Of a DNA stretch of 64,000 bases, positions 41,189 through 50,172 are shown in pieces. Position numbers and translations under genes: made by a program. The stretch spans positions 124,001 through 188,000 of the forward strand of contig CAMBHL010000002.1 of assembly GCA_945867155.1 (NCBI GenBank), given 5' to 3'. The DNA comes from an uncultured Eubacteriaceae bacterium. Lineage in GTDB: Bacteria > Bacillota > Clostridia > Eubacteriales > Eubacteriaceae. Position 1 is the first letter of the stretch. Each line of letters starts with the position of its first letter. The notes beneath the pieces were generated by a model. The model was not told the DNA's origin. It worked only from the letters and a program-made list of their open reading frames with translations, and made no database searches.

Positions 41189-41220
41189 ATAATCTGATTT
41201 TAAAATGGGAGTAGAGGAAA

Positions 41221-43005
41221 ATGAAAGAATTATTAATGGGCAACGAAGCCGTCGCCTGCGGCGCCTTGGCTGCCGGGGTTCAGGTGGTGGCCGGCTACCC
41301 GGGCACCCCGTCGACGGAAGCCCTGGAAACCGTCGCGAAGCGCAAGCCTGATGGGGTTTACGTCGAGTGGTCGATTAACGAAAAGGCTGGGGCAGAGGTC
41401 GCGGCTGGTGCGGCCTACGCCGGGGCGCGCTCGATGGTGACGATGAAGCAAATGGGGCTGAATGTCGCGTCGGACCCGATCATGTGCGTCAATTACGTTG
41501 GCGTCAAAGGGGGCATGGTCATTTATGTTGCGGACGATCCGGGACCGATCTCGTCTCAGACGGAGCAGGATACCCGAAGTTGGGGACAGTTCGCAAAAAT
41601 TCCGGTTCTGGACTGTACATCACCGGAACAAGCCTTTGAACAAGTACAGGCCGCGTTTGAACTGTCCGAAGCCAAGAGCATGCCGGTCATTCTTCGGTCG
41701 ACCACACGGGTGTGCCACGCTTGTTCAGTGATCGATGTGCCTGAATTTGTCCCGCCAGAGCCGGTCGAAGGTTTTGTCAAAGATAAAAAGTGGGTCATTT
41801 TCCCGGGATTGTCTTATCAGAACAAGAAGAAGATTTTCGCGAGAGAGTCAGAGCTGGCAAAGACCTTTTCTGAAAACGGCATGAATACGATCGCCGGCAC
41901 AGGGAAAATCGGCATTGCCTGCGGTGGAATTGCGGCCGCCTATACAGCCGATGCGATTCAAGGCCACGAGGATCAGTTTACAGTTTTCACGGTGAACACA
42001 CCGTATCCCTTCCCGATTCAGGCGGCCAGACAATTTGTCGATCAGGTTGATACGGTATTGGCTTTTGAAGAGCTGGACCCGTACATTGAGGATCATCTTG
42101 CGGCCATGGGTGTTGACGTCATTGGGAAGCGCTCGGGCGCGGTTCCTGAGGCAGGCGAGTTGTCCGCGGTTGTCGTCGCGGGCATCATCGAAAAACAGAC
42201 GGGGTTATCACTGGACCTTCATCCGACGAACTTGCCTGAATCACCGGCGCTGCCGGTGCGTCCGCCGGTGCTCTGCGCGGGCTGTCCGCATCGTGGTGCA
42301 TTTTATGCGGTTAAAAAAGCGATGCGCGGCCGAAAAATCATCGCCCTCGGCGACATCGGCTGCTACACGCTGGGCAACGCGATGCCTTTGGACATGGTGG
42401 ATACCTGTTTGTGCATGGGTGCTGGGGTTACCATGGCTCAAGGTTTGAACCACGTTGACCCATCCACTGTGAATTTTGCCTTTATCGGTGATTCGACCTT
42501 TTTCGCTTCGGGGATTACCGGCGCGATTAACGGCGTCTACAATCAGGCGGACATCGTCCTCGTTATACTCGACAATTCGACGACGGCCATGACCGGCCAC
42601 CAGCCTCATCCGGGCACCGGCGTGACGATGATGGGCGAACGGGTTGAGCCGGTATCGATCGAAAGTGTACTGCGCGGCGCAGGCGTCACCAGCGTGCGGA
42701 CGGTGGATCCGCTCGATCTCGACGAAGCCGTGCCAGCCATTCAAGCCGCAGCGGATGAAAAGGGCGTCCGAGCGATCATTTTTAAATCGCCTTGTATCGC
42801 CATCGTGCCGAAACAGGGCATCGCGGAAGTGGATCAAGATGCCTGTATCGGTTGTAAGCACTGCATCAATGAGCTGGGGTGCCCGGCCATTACGATGATG
42901 GAAACAGAAAATGGGCTGAAGGCGGTGATTGATCCGGCTCTGTGCACCGGGTGCGGCCTTTGCAATCAGATTTGCCCGAAGCATTGCATGGAGGTGAAAG
43001 GATGA
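41221..43005 (+). CDS. iorA: Indolepyruvate:ferredoxin oxidoreductase, alpha subunit
   Basis: A 594-residue TPP and iron-sulfur enzyme that decarboxylates aryl-2-oxo acids (indolepyruvate, phenylpyruvate, hydroxyphenylpyruvate) to aryl-acetyl-CoA and reduces ferredoxin. The N-terminal pyrimidine-binding domain contains VVAGYPGTPSTEALE and VEWSINEKAGAEVAAGAAYAG. The TPP domain contains CAGCPHRGAFY, GDIGCYTLG and GDSTFFASGITG. Two [4Fe-4S] motifs end the chain (CIGCKHCINELGCP, CTGCGLCNQICPKHC). It overlaps iorB by ATGA. It uses GAG and CAA codons noticeably more than most neighbours, a hint of transfer. Confidence 0.95.
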   Translation: MKELLMGNEAVACGALAAGVQVVAGYPGTPSTEALETVAKRKPDGVYVEWSINEKAGAEVAAGAAYAGARSMVTMKQMGLNVASDPIMCVNYVGVKGGMVIYVADDPGPISSQTEQDTRSWGQFAKIPVLDCTSPEQAFEQVQAAFELSEAKSMPVILRSTTRVCHACSVIDVPEFVPPEPVEGFVKDKKWVIFPGLSYQNKKKIFARESELAKTFSENGMNTIAGTGKIGIACGGIAAAYTADAIQGHEDQFTVFTVNTPYPFPIQAARQFVDQVDTVLAFEELDPYIEDHLAAMGVDVIGKRSGAVPEAGELSAVVVAGIIEKQTGLSLDLHPTNLPESPALPVRPPVLCAGCPHRGAFYAVKKAMRGRKIIALGDIGCYTLGNAMPLDMVDTCLCMGAGVTMAQGLNHVDPSTVNFAFIGDSTFFASGITGAINGVYNQADIVLVILDNSTTAMTGHQPHPGTGVTMMGERVEPVSIESVLRGAGVTSVRTVDPLDLDEAVPAIQAAADEKGVRAIIFKSPCIAIVPKQGIAEVDQDACIGCKHCINELGCPAITMMETENGLKAVIDPALCTGCGLCNQICPKHCMEVKG

Positions 43006-43598
43006 AAAGCGCATTACTTTGCGGTGTCGGCGGACAGGGAACCGTGTTGGCGTCTCGAATTATTGCCCAAGCGGCAATGAACAGCGGGCGTCAGGCCCGG
43101 ACGGCAGAGACCATCGGCATGGCACAGCGGGGCGGCGCAGTGGTCTCCCACGTGAGAATTGGCGAGACGCCGGAGGAAAGGGTAACATCACCTTTAATTC
43201 CAGATGGTCAGGCCGACGTGCTCATCGGGTTTGAACCTGGGGAGGCAGCGCGCAATCTCAAGGCGCTGAAACCGGATGGGATCGTCATTGTCAACCGCCG
43301 TGCCATTGTTCCGGTGACAGCTTCCCTTGGAAAGAGTGGCTACGATGGCGAGACGGTTTTGAAATGGCTTGAGGCAAACGCAGCACATTGCTTTGTCGTC
43401 GACGGCGACCGGGCGGCCCAGGCGTGCGGCTCGGAAAAGGTGCTCAACGTTGTACTGACTGGTGCGCTGGCTGAGACCGGCGCGATGGGATTGTCCTTTG
43501 AAGGGATCAAACAGGCGATGATCCGCCGGGTCAAGCCGGCTTTTGTCGAGATGAATAAAAAGGCGCTGGCTCTTGGCGCTAAAATGGTGAGGAGATAA
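43002..43598 (+). CDS. iorB: Indolepyruvate:ferredoxin oxidoreductase, beta subunit
   Basis: A 198-residue gamma-domain partner of IorA (2-oxoacid:acceptor oxidoreductase gamma family). It opens LLCGVGGQGTVLASRIIAQAA, binding CoA or TPP phosphate, and contains ETIGMAQRGGAVVSHVRIG. ATG 43002 follows GGAGGTGAAAGG within the end of iorA; the stop and start share ATGA, so translation is coupled. paaK follows after five bases. Confidence 0.94.
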   Translation: MKSALLCGVGGQGTVLASRIIAQAAMNSGRQARTAETIGMAQRGGAVVSHVRIGETPEERVTSPLIPDGQADVLIGFEPGEAARNLKALKPDGIVIVNRRAIVPVTASLGKSGYDGETVLKWLEANAAHCFVVDGDRAAQACGSEKVLNVVLTGALAETGAMGLSFEGIKQAMIRRVKPAFVEMNKKALALGAKMVRR

Positions 43599-43603
43599 GA
43601 TCC

Positions 43604-44845
43604 ATGAAAATGAAATCGGAAACCCTTGAACAGATCAAATTTCAGATGAAGCGGGTGAAGGCGGCCGGCGGTTTTTACGCTAAGCGCCTTCAGGACATCG
43701 ATCCGGAAGACATCCAATCTCAGGCTGATTTTGAAAAGCTGCCCTTTTCTGAAAAGGCGGACCTGCGCAACGCCTACCCCCTGGGGCTGGCGGCGGTGCC
43801 CGAAGAACAAATCGTGCGCATCCACTCGTCGTCAGGGACCACGGGCACGCCGGTGATCATCCCGTACACGAAGCAGGATGTGGACGACTGGGCGACGTTG
43901 TTTGCGCGCTGCTACGCCATCGCCGGGATCACCCCGAAGGACCGGATTCAGATCACGCCAGGGTACGGGCTGTGGACCGCAGGCATTGGGTTTCAGCTCG
44001 GCGCGGAAAAACTCGGCGCTATGACGGTGCCCATGGGGCCGGGCAACACGGCGAAGCAGCTCAAGTTCATGGAAGACATGCAGTCGACGGTGCTGTGCGC
44101 CACCTCGTCCTACGCGCTGCTCCTCGCCGAAGAAATCACGAAGCGGGGCATCCGGGACAAGATCGCCCTGAAGAAAGGGGTCATCGGGTCGGAACGCTGG
44201 GGCGAAAAGATGCGCGCTCGTATTGCAAATGAGCTCGGCGTTGAGCTTTACGACATTTATGGGTTGACGGAAGTCTACGGTCCGGGGATCGCCATCAATT
44301 GCAAGTATCACACGGGCATGCATTATTTCGACGATTTCCTCTATTTTGAAATCATCGACCCGAAAACCGGGGAAGTGCTCCCCGACGGGGAACTCGGGGA
44401 ACTGGTCATCACGACCCTGAAAAAAGAAGGGGCGCCGCTCATCCGCTACCGCACCCACGATCTGACCCGGATCATTCCCGACGACGAACCCTGCCCCTGC
44501 GGGCGCGATCTGCCGCGTATCGATGTCATCCTCGGACGCACCGACGACATGGTCAAGGTGCACGGCGTCAACATGTTCCCGGGGCAGATTGACGACGTCC
44601 TCAAGCAGGTGGATGGCGCCAGCAGCGAATACCAGGTATTCATCGATCACGTTAACGGCAGGGACAACATTACCGTTTTTGTCGAAACGGCTTTGCCGAA
44701 GGAAGGGTACAAGGCTTTTGAAAAACAGCTGAGAGACACGTTTAAGTCCGTAATCAATGTCGGCATCATTCCAAAGGCGGTGGCGATCGGCGATCTGCCG
44801 CGCAGCGAAAAGAAGTCTACGCGAATTTACGATTATCGGTATTAA
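43604..44845 (+). CDS. paaK: Phenylacetate-CoA ligase family enzyme
   Basis: A 413-residue AMP-forming acyl-CoA ligase for arylacetates. The ATP/AMP P-loop is HSSSGTTGTPVIIPYT (about residues 74-89), then YGLTEVYGPG and, near the C-terminus, GRTDDMVKVHGVNMFPGQI. With iorAB it makes a reversible path between aryl-2-oxo acids and free arylacetates. Run toward the acid, the ligase gives ATP and IorAB gives reduced ferredoxin; run in reverse, it makes aryl-keto acids for amino-acid synthesis. Last gene before a terminator. Confidence 0.93.
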   Translation: MKMKSETLEQIKFQMKRVKAAGGFYAKRLQDIDPEDIQSQADFEKLPFSEKADLRNAYPLGLAAVPEEQIVRIHSSSGTTGTPVIIPYTKQDVDDWATLFARCYAIAGITPKDRIQITPGYGLWTAGIGFQLGAEKLGAMTVPMGPGNTAKQLKFMEDMQSTVLCATSSYALLLAEEITKRGIRDKIALKKGVIGSERWGEKMRARIANELGVELYDIYGLTEVYGPGIAINCKYHTGMHYFDDFLYFEIIDPKTGEVLPDGELGELVITTLKKEGAPLIRYRTHDLTRIIPDDEPCPCGRDLPRIDVILGRTDDMVKVHGVNMFPGQIDDVLKQVDGASSEYQVFIDHVNGRDNITVFVETALPKEGYKAFEKQLRDTFKSVINVGIIPKAVAIGDLPRSEKKSTRIYDYRY

Positions 44846-44861
44846 TTTAATAAATATTATC

Positions 44862-44890
44862 AACGCCCTTCGGGGCGTTTTTTATTTTTA
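44862..44890 (+). terminator. Intrinsic terminator after paaK
   Basis: AACGCCC (44862-44868), TTCG tetraloop, GGGCGTT (44873-44879), then TTTTTATTTTTA. Confidence 0.93.
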
Positions 44891-44972
44891 GAAATAAAGA
44901 TAAAATAAAAACTTATTTCTTAAGCTATAAGTTTACTTTTGTAAAATATTTGTGCAATTGTTCATTTTCCCT

Positions 44973-45001
44973 TTGACTTTAAGGAAAAAGAGAACTAGTA
45001 T
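44973..45001 (+). promoter_or_regulatory. Promoter of the surface adhesin gene
   Basis: TTGACT (44973-44978), 17 bases, TAGTAT (44996-45001), inside a very AT-rich 195-base spacer. The leader is about 78 nt; I see no other structure in it. Confidence 0.55.
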
Positions 45002-45085
45002 ATCCTCTGCAAAGAAGACTTAATAAAAAATTAATAATGTTAATAATAGATTAAACTTTATAAAGATTCAAAGGAGGATCATATT

Positions 45086-48000
45086 ATGGTAGACAGCAGT
45101 GTGCGCCATCGCGTCAGCCTGGTCAAAATTTTGGTTCCGGTTCTGATTGTGATGGCCTTTTTGTTTGCAGGGGCGACCGTCTTTGCAGACGCTGGCAGTG
45201 TCAGTCTGGAATCCAACAGGGTGTACCGGACAGGCTCAGACGCCAGCAAGACCACGTTCAGCAAAGGGGATTCCGTTCAGGCTTGGGCGGGGTTTGCTTT
45301 GGCGGATAATTCCAGCACCTTGACGAACGGCAAATGGGAAATCCGCATCGCCGCGGATCATCTGAAGAGCGAACCGATCCCGTCTAAAGCGGACAGCGTG
45401 AACCTTCAAGGGGTGATCTACGACAGCGCGGCGAAGGAATACGTCATTACCTACACCCTTGACTCCATCTCAGCGGGGCGCAGCGTGGGCGTGCCCTTTA
45501 CCTTTACGACAAAAAAATCGCCGGAAGACGGCAACCTTGACGCAAAAGTATGGGTGACATCGACAATTTATGACGGCAACGGCCAGCAGGTCGGCCAGCA
45601 GGCCAGTCAGACCTACACGTTTCAAACTCGGGAGTCTTCTTGCCATGTGTATGTGCCAAGCGGTGAATATGCTTATGAAGACACCAGCAATCCGGGATAT
45701 TTTGTCAAGAACCCGGGTACGAGGAATATTGGTTTTAATGTTCAAACCGTGGATCGCCAATACCAATATATTCAGATTGTCGTGCATCTGCCGAAAGACG
45801 CCGTTGTCGATGAATCAGATTATTGGGATTTAGGAAACTGGCAGATTGACAAAGCGGCACATACGGCGACTTATACCGGTTTCGGTTCTCCTATTAACTT
45901 TCAAAACGATATTGTACTGCCGGTGAAGTTCCCTGGCGCAAAAATAAACGCTAAAGAAACCGTCTCTGCAGATTTTACCCTTCATACTGATGACGGTGAT
46001 TACATTACAGAAACACACACAGTATCAGACTATGGTATCTTAAGAAAAGAAAACCGACCAGTAGTGGATACAAAAACAAAGTTATCTGTTGAAGCTTTTG
46101 GTGAAACTTTTGGGCAAAATGATGTTAAAGCAAAGAGTATTATCAATAATTCTGCAGACTGTTCTTATTATATATCGTTAGAAAAAATTCCCAAAAACAG
46201 CGTTATTCCAAATGCGAAACTGACGATCGATGCACCGAAGGGTTGCTATATCACATCTTATGATATTGACGATGGTTTCCCTTCTCAAAAATTTGATCTG
46301 ATTGCGACATTGACAGATGGCACCCAAAAAACGGTCGCGTCCAACGTCAGTAAGGACGATTTTAAACAGAGTAAAATTGACAATTTGCCAAAGGGTGTCA
46401 AAAGTTTGACATTCCAATGGAAAGAATCAATTACATTTACAACAAACGGATATAAGGATGACTATGGATATGGTTTTGGTCTTGGTAGGCTTCATATCAA
46501 ATTTGATCCTATCACCGAAGATAACCCTGTTGTAGGAACCTACAAATGCAACGCGAAAATGACCAGTGATGCCTATACGGTAAAGGGTGAAGAAGGCAAA
46601 ACTTACGGTGGGCTCAATGTATCCGGATCAGACAGCCTGCATTGCCAGTTGAAACATACCCTCATACCTGATCAAGAAGTACATTATGAAAAGGACAACG
46701 TGAGCGCATTTAAGGGAACGACCGTGACCATGGAGGGCACTTTGCACGCCAAAGAAGCTGGTGCCGATGGGTATACCAAGATTAAGCATCCGTATTTTTC
46801 GACTCTGCTTCCGGACGGATTGGAATACGTTCCGGGCAGCACAAAAACAGTTTACAGCGGACTCCAGGCCAATGGGCAGACGGTATCTCTCGGGGAACCA
46901 GAGGTTATTGATAATTATAAGGACACAGGACGAACCGCACTGATCTGGAAAATCGATCAGGACACCACTGTGGCAGAAACGAAAAAGATTGACGTTATCG
47001 ATTATCAAATATTTGATTTCACTTATCAGTTAAAATTCAATAATCTGGCTGAAGATGGTTCCGTGTTGGAGACACTGCAGTATGGGAACAAGAAAAATGA
47101 TGAAATAGATTTCTATAATGAAAGCCCATTTTATGATGATACTGATGTAGACGTCGTGCCAGATGATGAAGGGGAATCTGGTGGAAGCAGTTATACCACA
47201 AAGGTTAATTACACGCCGCCGAGTGAATTGATCCTTCAGGAAAGAGTTGAAAATGCTGCTATGAGTCGATTTCGCCATATATACAGTACTTTTTCCAGAA
47301 TGATGGCCGGAACCACCAATGAATACCAGTTTAGCATCTACAACCATCAGAGCCGGCAGGTGAAGCATTTGACCCTTCTCGATCTCATGCCCAGCGACGG
47401 CGACCAGACCGTATCCCTCGATCAGGGCGGCAAGCGGCAGAAACGGAATTCGACCATGGGGGTTACCCCGTTTCTGACGGCCGGAACCGCATCGCCGATT
47501 CAGGGATTGAACCCCAAGTTCCAGGCGTACTACACGACGGACAACCCCAAAGACAAAGATTTCAAAGATATGGCCGACTTCACGAAACATGCGAAATGGG
47601 AAGTCTCCCTGAGCGACTACAAGAAGATGACCGCCTTCAAAATCGTGCTGAAGGACGGCAAAACCATGGATTTGAATGAAAAAGACACGTTTACCATGCC
47701 GATTACGCTCAATGAACAGAGCTTTAAGGGTGAAATTGATCCGAGCAAAGATCAGGCGGTCGATTCCTTCGGCGCGGCAATGAGCCAAGATGTAGACAGC
47801 AAGGATTTTATCGAGTCCAACAATGTGACCCTTAAGCCTTACATCAGTACGGTCAGCGGACTGGTTTACGTCGACAAAAACAAAAATGGAAAATACGATA
47901 AAGGTACGGACACCGTGCTTCCGAATTATAAATTTAAACTTGCAGACTGGAAAGGCGAAGATCCCATTTCCGTTGTCACAGACAGTCAGGGCAGATATAG

Positions 48001-49909
48001 CGCAGATATCGGTAAATATTATGATGGCGATTATCAACGTTGTACTGCATTCCTCACACCGCCATCCGGGATGAAATCGAATTACGAAAATATTGATCGA
48101 TATAATAAGGATACCCACCAATACGTCTCTACACTTACCGATCATTTTAAGATGGATGAGGCTGAGGCACAAAAAACAGGCAATATGCATTTTGACGGCA
48201 ATTTCGGTTTTGTTGAAAAGACTGATTCACCTTTTAGTGCAGATCTGACTGGATCTGTATTAGGATATTATTATTTTTTCCGGATTCAAGGGAATAAGGC
48301 CGTGCTACCGCAGCTGAAGTTCGGCGTCAAAGTGGAACAAAATACCAATGGTGGCATGGAAGTTTACAACGATGAAGGCAAAAAAATTGAGCCCACCAAA
48401 GCGTACGAAACGAAAAAGTATGATGTAGAACAGGATGGCGACAATTATGCAGAAACAGCATATTATGGCGTAGGATCGATTCGTTTTACCAAACCAGGCA
48501 CTTACAGCCTTATTTTGTACGAACCGACAGCAGATATTCAAGGACTTTGGCAGCCGGGTGATCTTATCGAAGCTATTTCTTCTAAATTCAATAACGGCAA
48601 GCCGGAAACTTTACAAACATCCCGGGGTATTCGGTATACATGGACTATCGCGGAAGATCCTCAAACCGCCGATGATGACCAAGGTAAGTTGAAATGTATT
48701 GATGAAAAAGTGAGCTTCGTAGATAAAGATCAGGATTACTTCGATACAGATGATGACCCATCAACAACAGGTTTTTCAAATTATGCTGCGAGCGAACTTC
48801 TCGTAAGAGACATGGGTGGTTTTAATTGGTACAATCTATTATACGATTATAGCAATCAATCCTATTCCGGAAAAGCAACCTTAAAGAACAACAGTCAGGA
48901 CAAATCAAAAGACAATTTTAAAGACGGGTTCTTTAAATACACGATCACTCAAGACGAGAAAGATAAAGTTCAGGTCCTTGGAGATCAAAGGACAAAAACG
49001 GTCGAAGCGAAAGGTTCTGACAAAGGCGGCAGCTTCGTCTTTGACAACCTGCCCATCGGCAAAGCCGGCACCTATCATTTCACCGTGAAAGAAGTGGACG
49101 GCCATGTGCCGGGGTATCATTATGATACAAAAGAGGCTCACATCACGGTAACGGCAAAGCTAATTGTTAATTTTGATGAATACGATAAGGGAGATTTTGA
49201 TAAGATATTCAATTATCAGGTCACAACTCAGTACGACGGCAAAGACGAACCCGGCGACAGACTGACGTTTAACAACACCTACAGTGATCCGACACCGGCG
49301 AGTGAACACTTCACTGGCAAGGTGACCCTGACCAAAGACGGAAAGGCTCAGCCGTTCAACGGCGGGGACTTTACGGCGAAGATCACCGAAGACGCGAAGG
49401 ATAAGGTCAAGGCGAAGAACGTGCCGGACGGCGACGTGGCTGTGAAAGGCGACGGCACTCTGGACTTCAGCAACATTACCTTTGATCAGGCCGGAGATTA
49501 CCACTTCACCGTCCACGAAAACAACGGCGGGAAAGATAATATTAATTATGATTCCAATGATGTGGACGTCACCGTCCATGTGACTTACGACGAAGCCAAA
49601 GGCGCTTACGTCGCCAAGGTGACCTACACCAAGGCAGGTAAGACGGTCAACGGCATTGTGTTTAACAACACGGTCAAAGGCAGCAAGGCCGATAACACGA
49701 CGCCTGGCAAGTCAAACAATAATGCCAGCAAAGGCACAAGCGGCCAGAACAAGGCGAACGGCCAGAACGGCCAGAACAGCGCGAAAGCGGCCAAGAGCGC
49801 GAAGACCGGCGACACCACCAACACCGCCGTGTGGTGGGCCCTCATCGGCGCAGCCGCCTGTGCGGCAGCGGGGATGACCCTCGCGCGCAGAAAACAGCGT
49901 GAAAACTAA
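45086..49909 (+). CDS. Large sortase-anchored surface adhesin / pilin-like protein
   Basis: A 1607-residue cell-wall protein. Signal peptide: residues 1-35, with cleavage likely after VFA. The C-terminal sorting signal is SAKTGD (1571-1576), a variant of LPXTG, then a hydrophobic helix and RRKQREN. Between lie long beta-rich regions, an SdrD-B-like domain (GLVYVDKNKNGKYDKGTDTVLPNY) near residue 930, and two Spy0128-like pilin repeats (YHFTVKEVDGHVPGYHYD; YHFTVHENNGGKDNINYD) near 1290-1360 and 1400-1530, the type that forms isopeptide bonds. A low-complexity Gly/Asn/Lys/Ala linker precedes the anchor. Base composition alternates between GC-rich and AT-rich blocks. No sortase gene is in the window. 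AAAGGAGG site. Confidence 0.88.
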   Translation: MVDSSVRHRVSLVKILVPVLIVMAFLFAGATVFADAGSVSLESNRVYRTGSDASKTTFSKGDSVQAWAGFALADNSSTLTNGKWEIRIAADHLKSEPIPSKADSVNLQGVIYDSAAKEYVITYTLDSISAGRSVGVPFTFTTKKSPEDGNLDAKVWVTSTIYDGNGQQVGQQASQTYTFQTRESSCHVYVPSGEYAYEDTSNPGYFVKNPGTRNIGFNVQTVDRQYQYIQIVVHLPKDAVVDESDYWDLGNWQIDKAAHTATYTGFGSPINFQNDIVLPVKFPGAKINAKETVSADFTLHTDDGDYITETHTVSDYGILRKENRPVVDTKTKLSVEAFGETFGQNDVKAKSIINNSADCSYYISLEKIPKNSVIPNAKLTIDAPKGCYITSYDIDDGFPSQKFDLIATLTDGTQKTVASNVSKDDFKQSKIDNLPKGVKSLTFQWKESITFTTNGYKDDYGYGFGLGRLHIKFDPITEDNPVVGTYKCNAKMTSDAYTVKGEEGKTYGGLNVSGSDSLHCQLKHTLIPDQEVHYEKDNVSAFKGTTVTMEGTLHAKEAGADGYTKIKHPYFSTLLPDGLEYVPGSTKTVYSGLQANGQTVSLGEPEVIDNYKDTGRTALIWKIDQDTTVAETKKIDVIDYQIFDFTYQLKFNNLAEDGSVLETLQYGNKKNDEIDFYNESPFYDDTDVDVVPDDEGESGGSSYTTKVNYTPPSELILQERVENAAMSRFRHIYSTFSRMMAGTTNEYQFSIYNHQSRQVKHLTLLDLMPSDGDQTVSLDQGGKRQKRNSTMGVTPFLTAGTASPIQGLNPKFQAYYTTDNPKDKDFKDMADFTKHAKWEVSLSDYKKMTAFKIVLKDGKTMDLNEKDTFTMPITLNEQSFKGEIDPSKDQAVDSFGAAMSQDVDSKDFIESNNVTLKPYISTVSGLVYVDKNKNGKYDKGTDTVLPNYKFKLADWKGEDPISVVTDSQGRYSADIGKYYDGDYQRCTAFLTPPSGMKSNYENIDRYNKDTHQYVSTLTDHFKMDEAEAQKTGNMHFDGNFGFVEKTDSPFSADLTGSVLGYYYFFRIQGNKAVLPQLKFGVKVEQNTNGGMEVYNDEGKKIEPTKAYETKKYDVEQDGDNYAETAYYGVGSIRFTKPGTYSLILYEPTADIQGLWQPGDLIEAISSKFNNGKPETLQTSRGIRYTWTIAEDPQTADDDQGKLKCIDEKVSFVDKDQDYFDTDDDPSTTGFSNYAASELLVRDMGGFNWYNLLYDYSNQSYSGKATLKNNSQDKSKDNFKDGFFKYTITQDEKDKVQVLGDQRTKTVEAKGSDKGGSFVFDNLPIGKAGTYHFTVKEVDGHVPGYHYDTKEAHITVTAKLIVNFDEYDKGDFDKIFNYQVTTQYDGKDEPGDRLTFNNTYSDPTPASEHFTGKVTLTKDGKAQPFNGGDFTAKITEDAKDKVKAKNVPDGDVAVKGDGTLDFSNITFDQAGDYHFTVHENNGGKDNINYDSNDVDVTVHVTYDEAKGAYVAKVTYTKAGKTVNGIVFNNTVKGSKADNTTPGKSNNNASKGTSGQNKANGQNGQNSAKAAKSAKTGDTTNTAVWWALIGAAACAAAGMTLARRKQREN

Positions 49910-49932
49910 AGGATAAATGGCTAAATAGATTC

Positions 49933-49966
49933 AACCGCATTTGATTAAGATCAAGTGCGGTTTTTT
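49933..49966 (+). terminator. Intrinsic terminator after the adhesin gene
   Basis: AACCGCATTTGAT (49933-49945), TAAG loop, ATCAAGTGCGGTT (49950-49962) and a T-run. 13-bp stem with one G-T pair. Confidence 0.92.
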
Positions 49967-49973
49967 GGTTCAC

Positions 49974-50157
49974 GCTTTATTCTTGTTTATCCCCGGGATT
50001 TGCTTTATAATAATTGTAATCGACTAACATTGACAAATCATTTCAAATAAATCTATTAGTGAAGGAGCTCAAAATGGATTATAAAACCAATTTGCAGAAA
50101 TGGCTCGATTTTGAAAAATATGACCAGAATATCGCGAAAGAACTCGGCAGTATCACT
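49974..50157 (+). repeat. Direct repeat copy A: duplicated pgm promoter and 5' coding end
   Basis: Aligns without gaps to 51257-51440 at a constant offset of 1283 bases. From 50004 to 50157 only four of 154 bases differ; from 49974 to 50003 the first 13 match and most of the rest diverge. The repeat covers the -10 box, leader, ribosome site and first 28 codons of pgm. Confidence 0.95.
49983..50011 (+). promoter_or_regulatory. Duplicated pgm promoter now driving the amide hydrolase
   Basis: TTGTTT (49983-49988), 17 bases, TATAAT (50006-50011), in repeat copy A. Confidence 0.65.
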
Positions 50158-50172
50158 TTGGAGAAATTATGA
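50074..50172 (+). pseudogene. Truncated pgm 5' fragment, 32 codons, acting as leader ORF
   Basis: Begins MDYKTNLQKWLDF like intact pgm at 51357, keeps its GAAGGAG ribosome site, then after codon 28 switches to TLEKL and stops. The TGA stop (50170-50172) overlaps the ATG (50169-50171) of the next gene, so ribosomes initiating on the pgm signal would finish at the hydrolase start. Either a relic of the duplication or a working coupled leader. Confidence 0.85.

Noticed and set aside
41133..41220. T-box or tryptophan leader upstream of iorA
   Set aside because: The stretch before the terminator is under 25 bases and there is no T-box sequence, specifier loop or run of Trp codons.
48890..49650. 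CRISPR or tandem repeat array in the adhesin 3' part
   Set aside because: The two similar units are protein-level pilin domains with different DNA sequences and no regular spacers.
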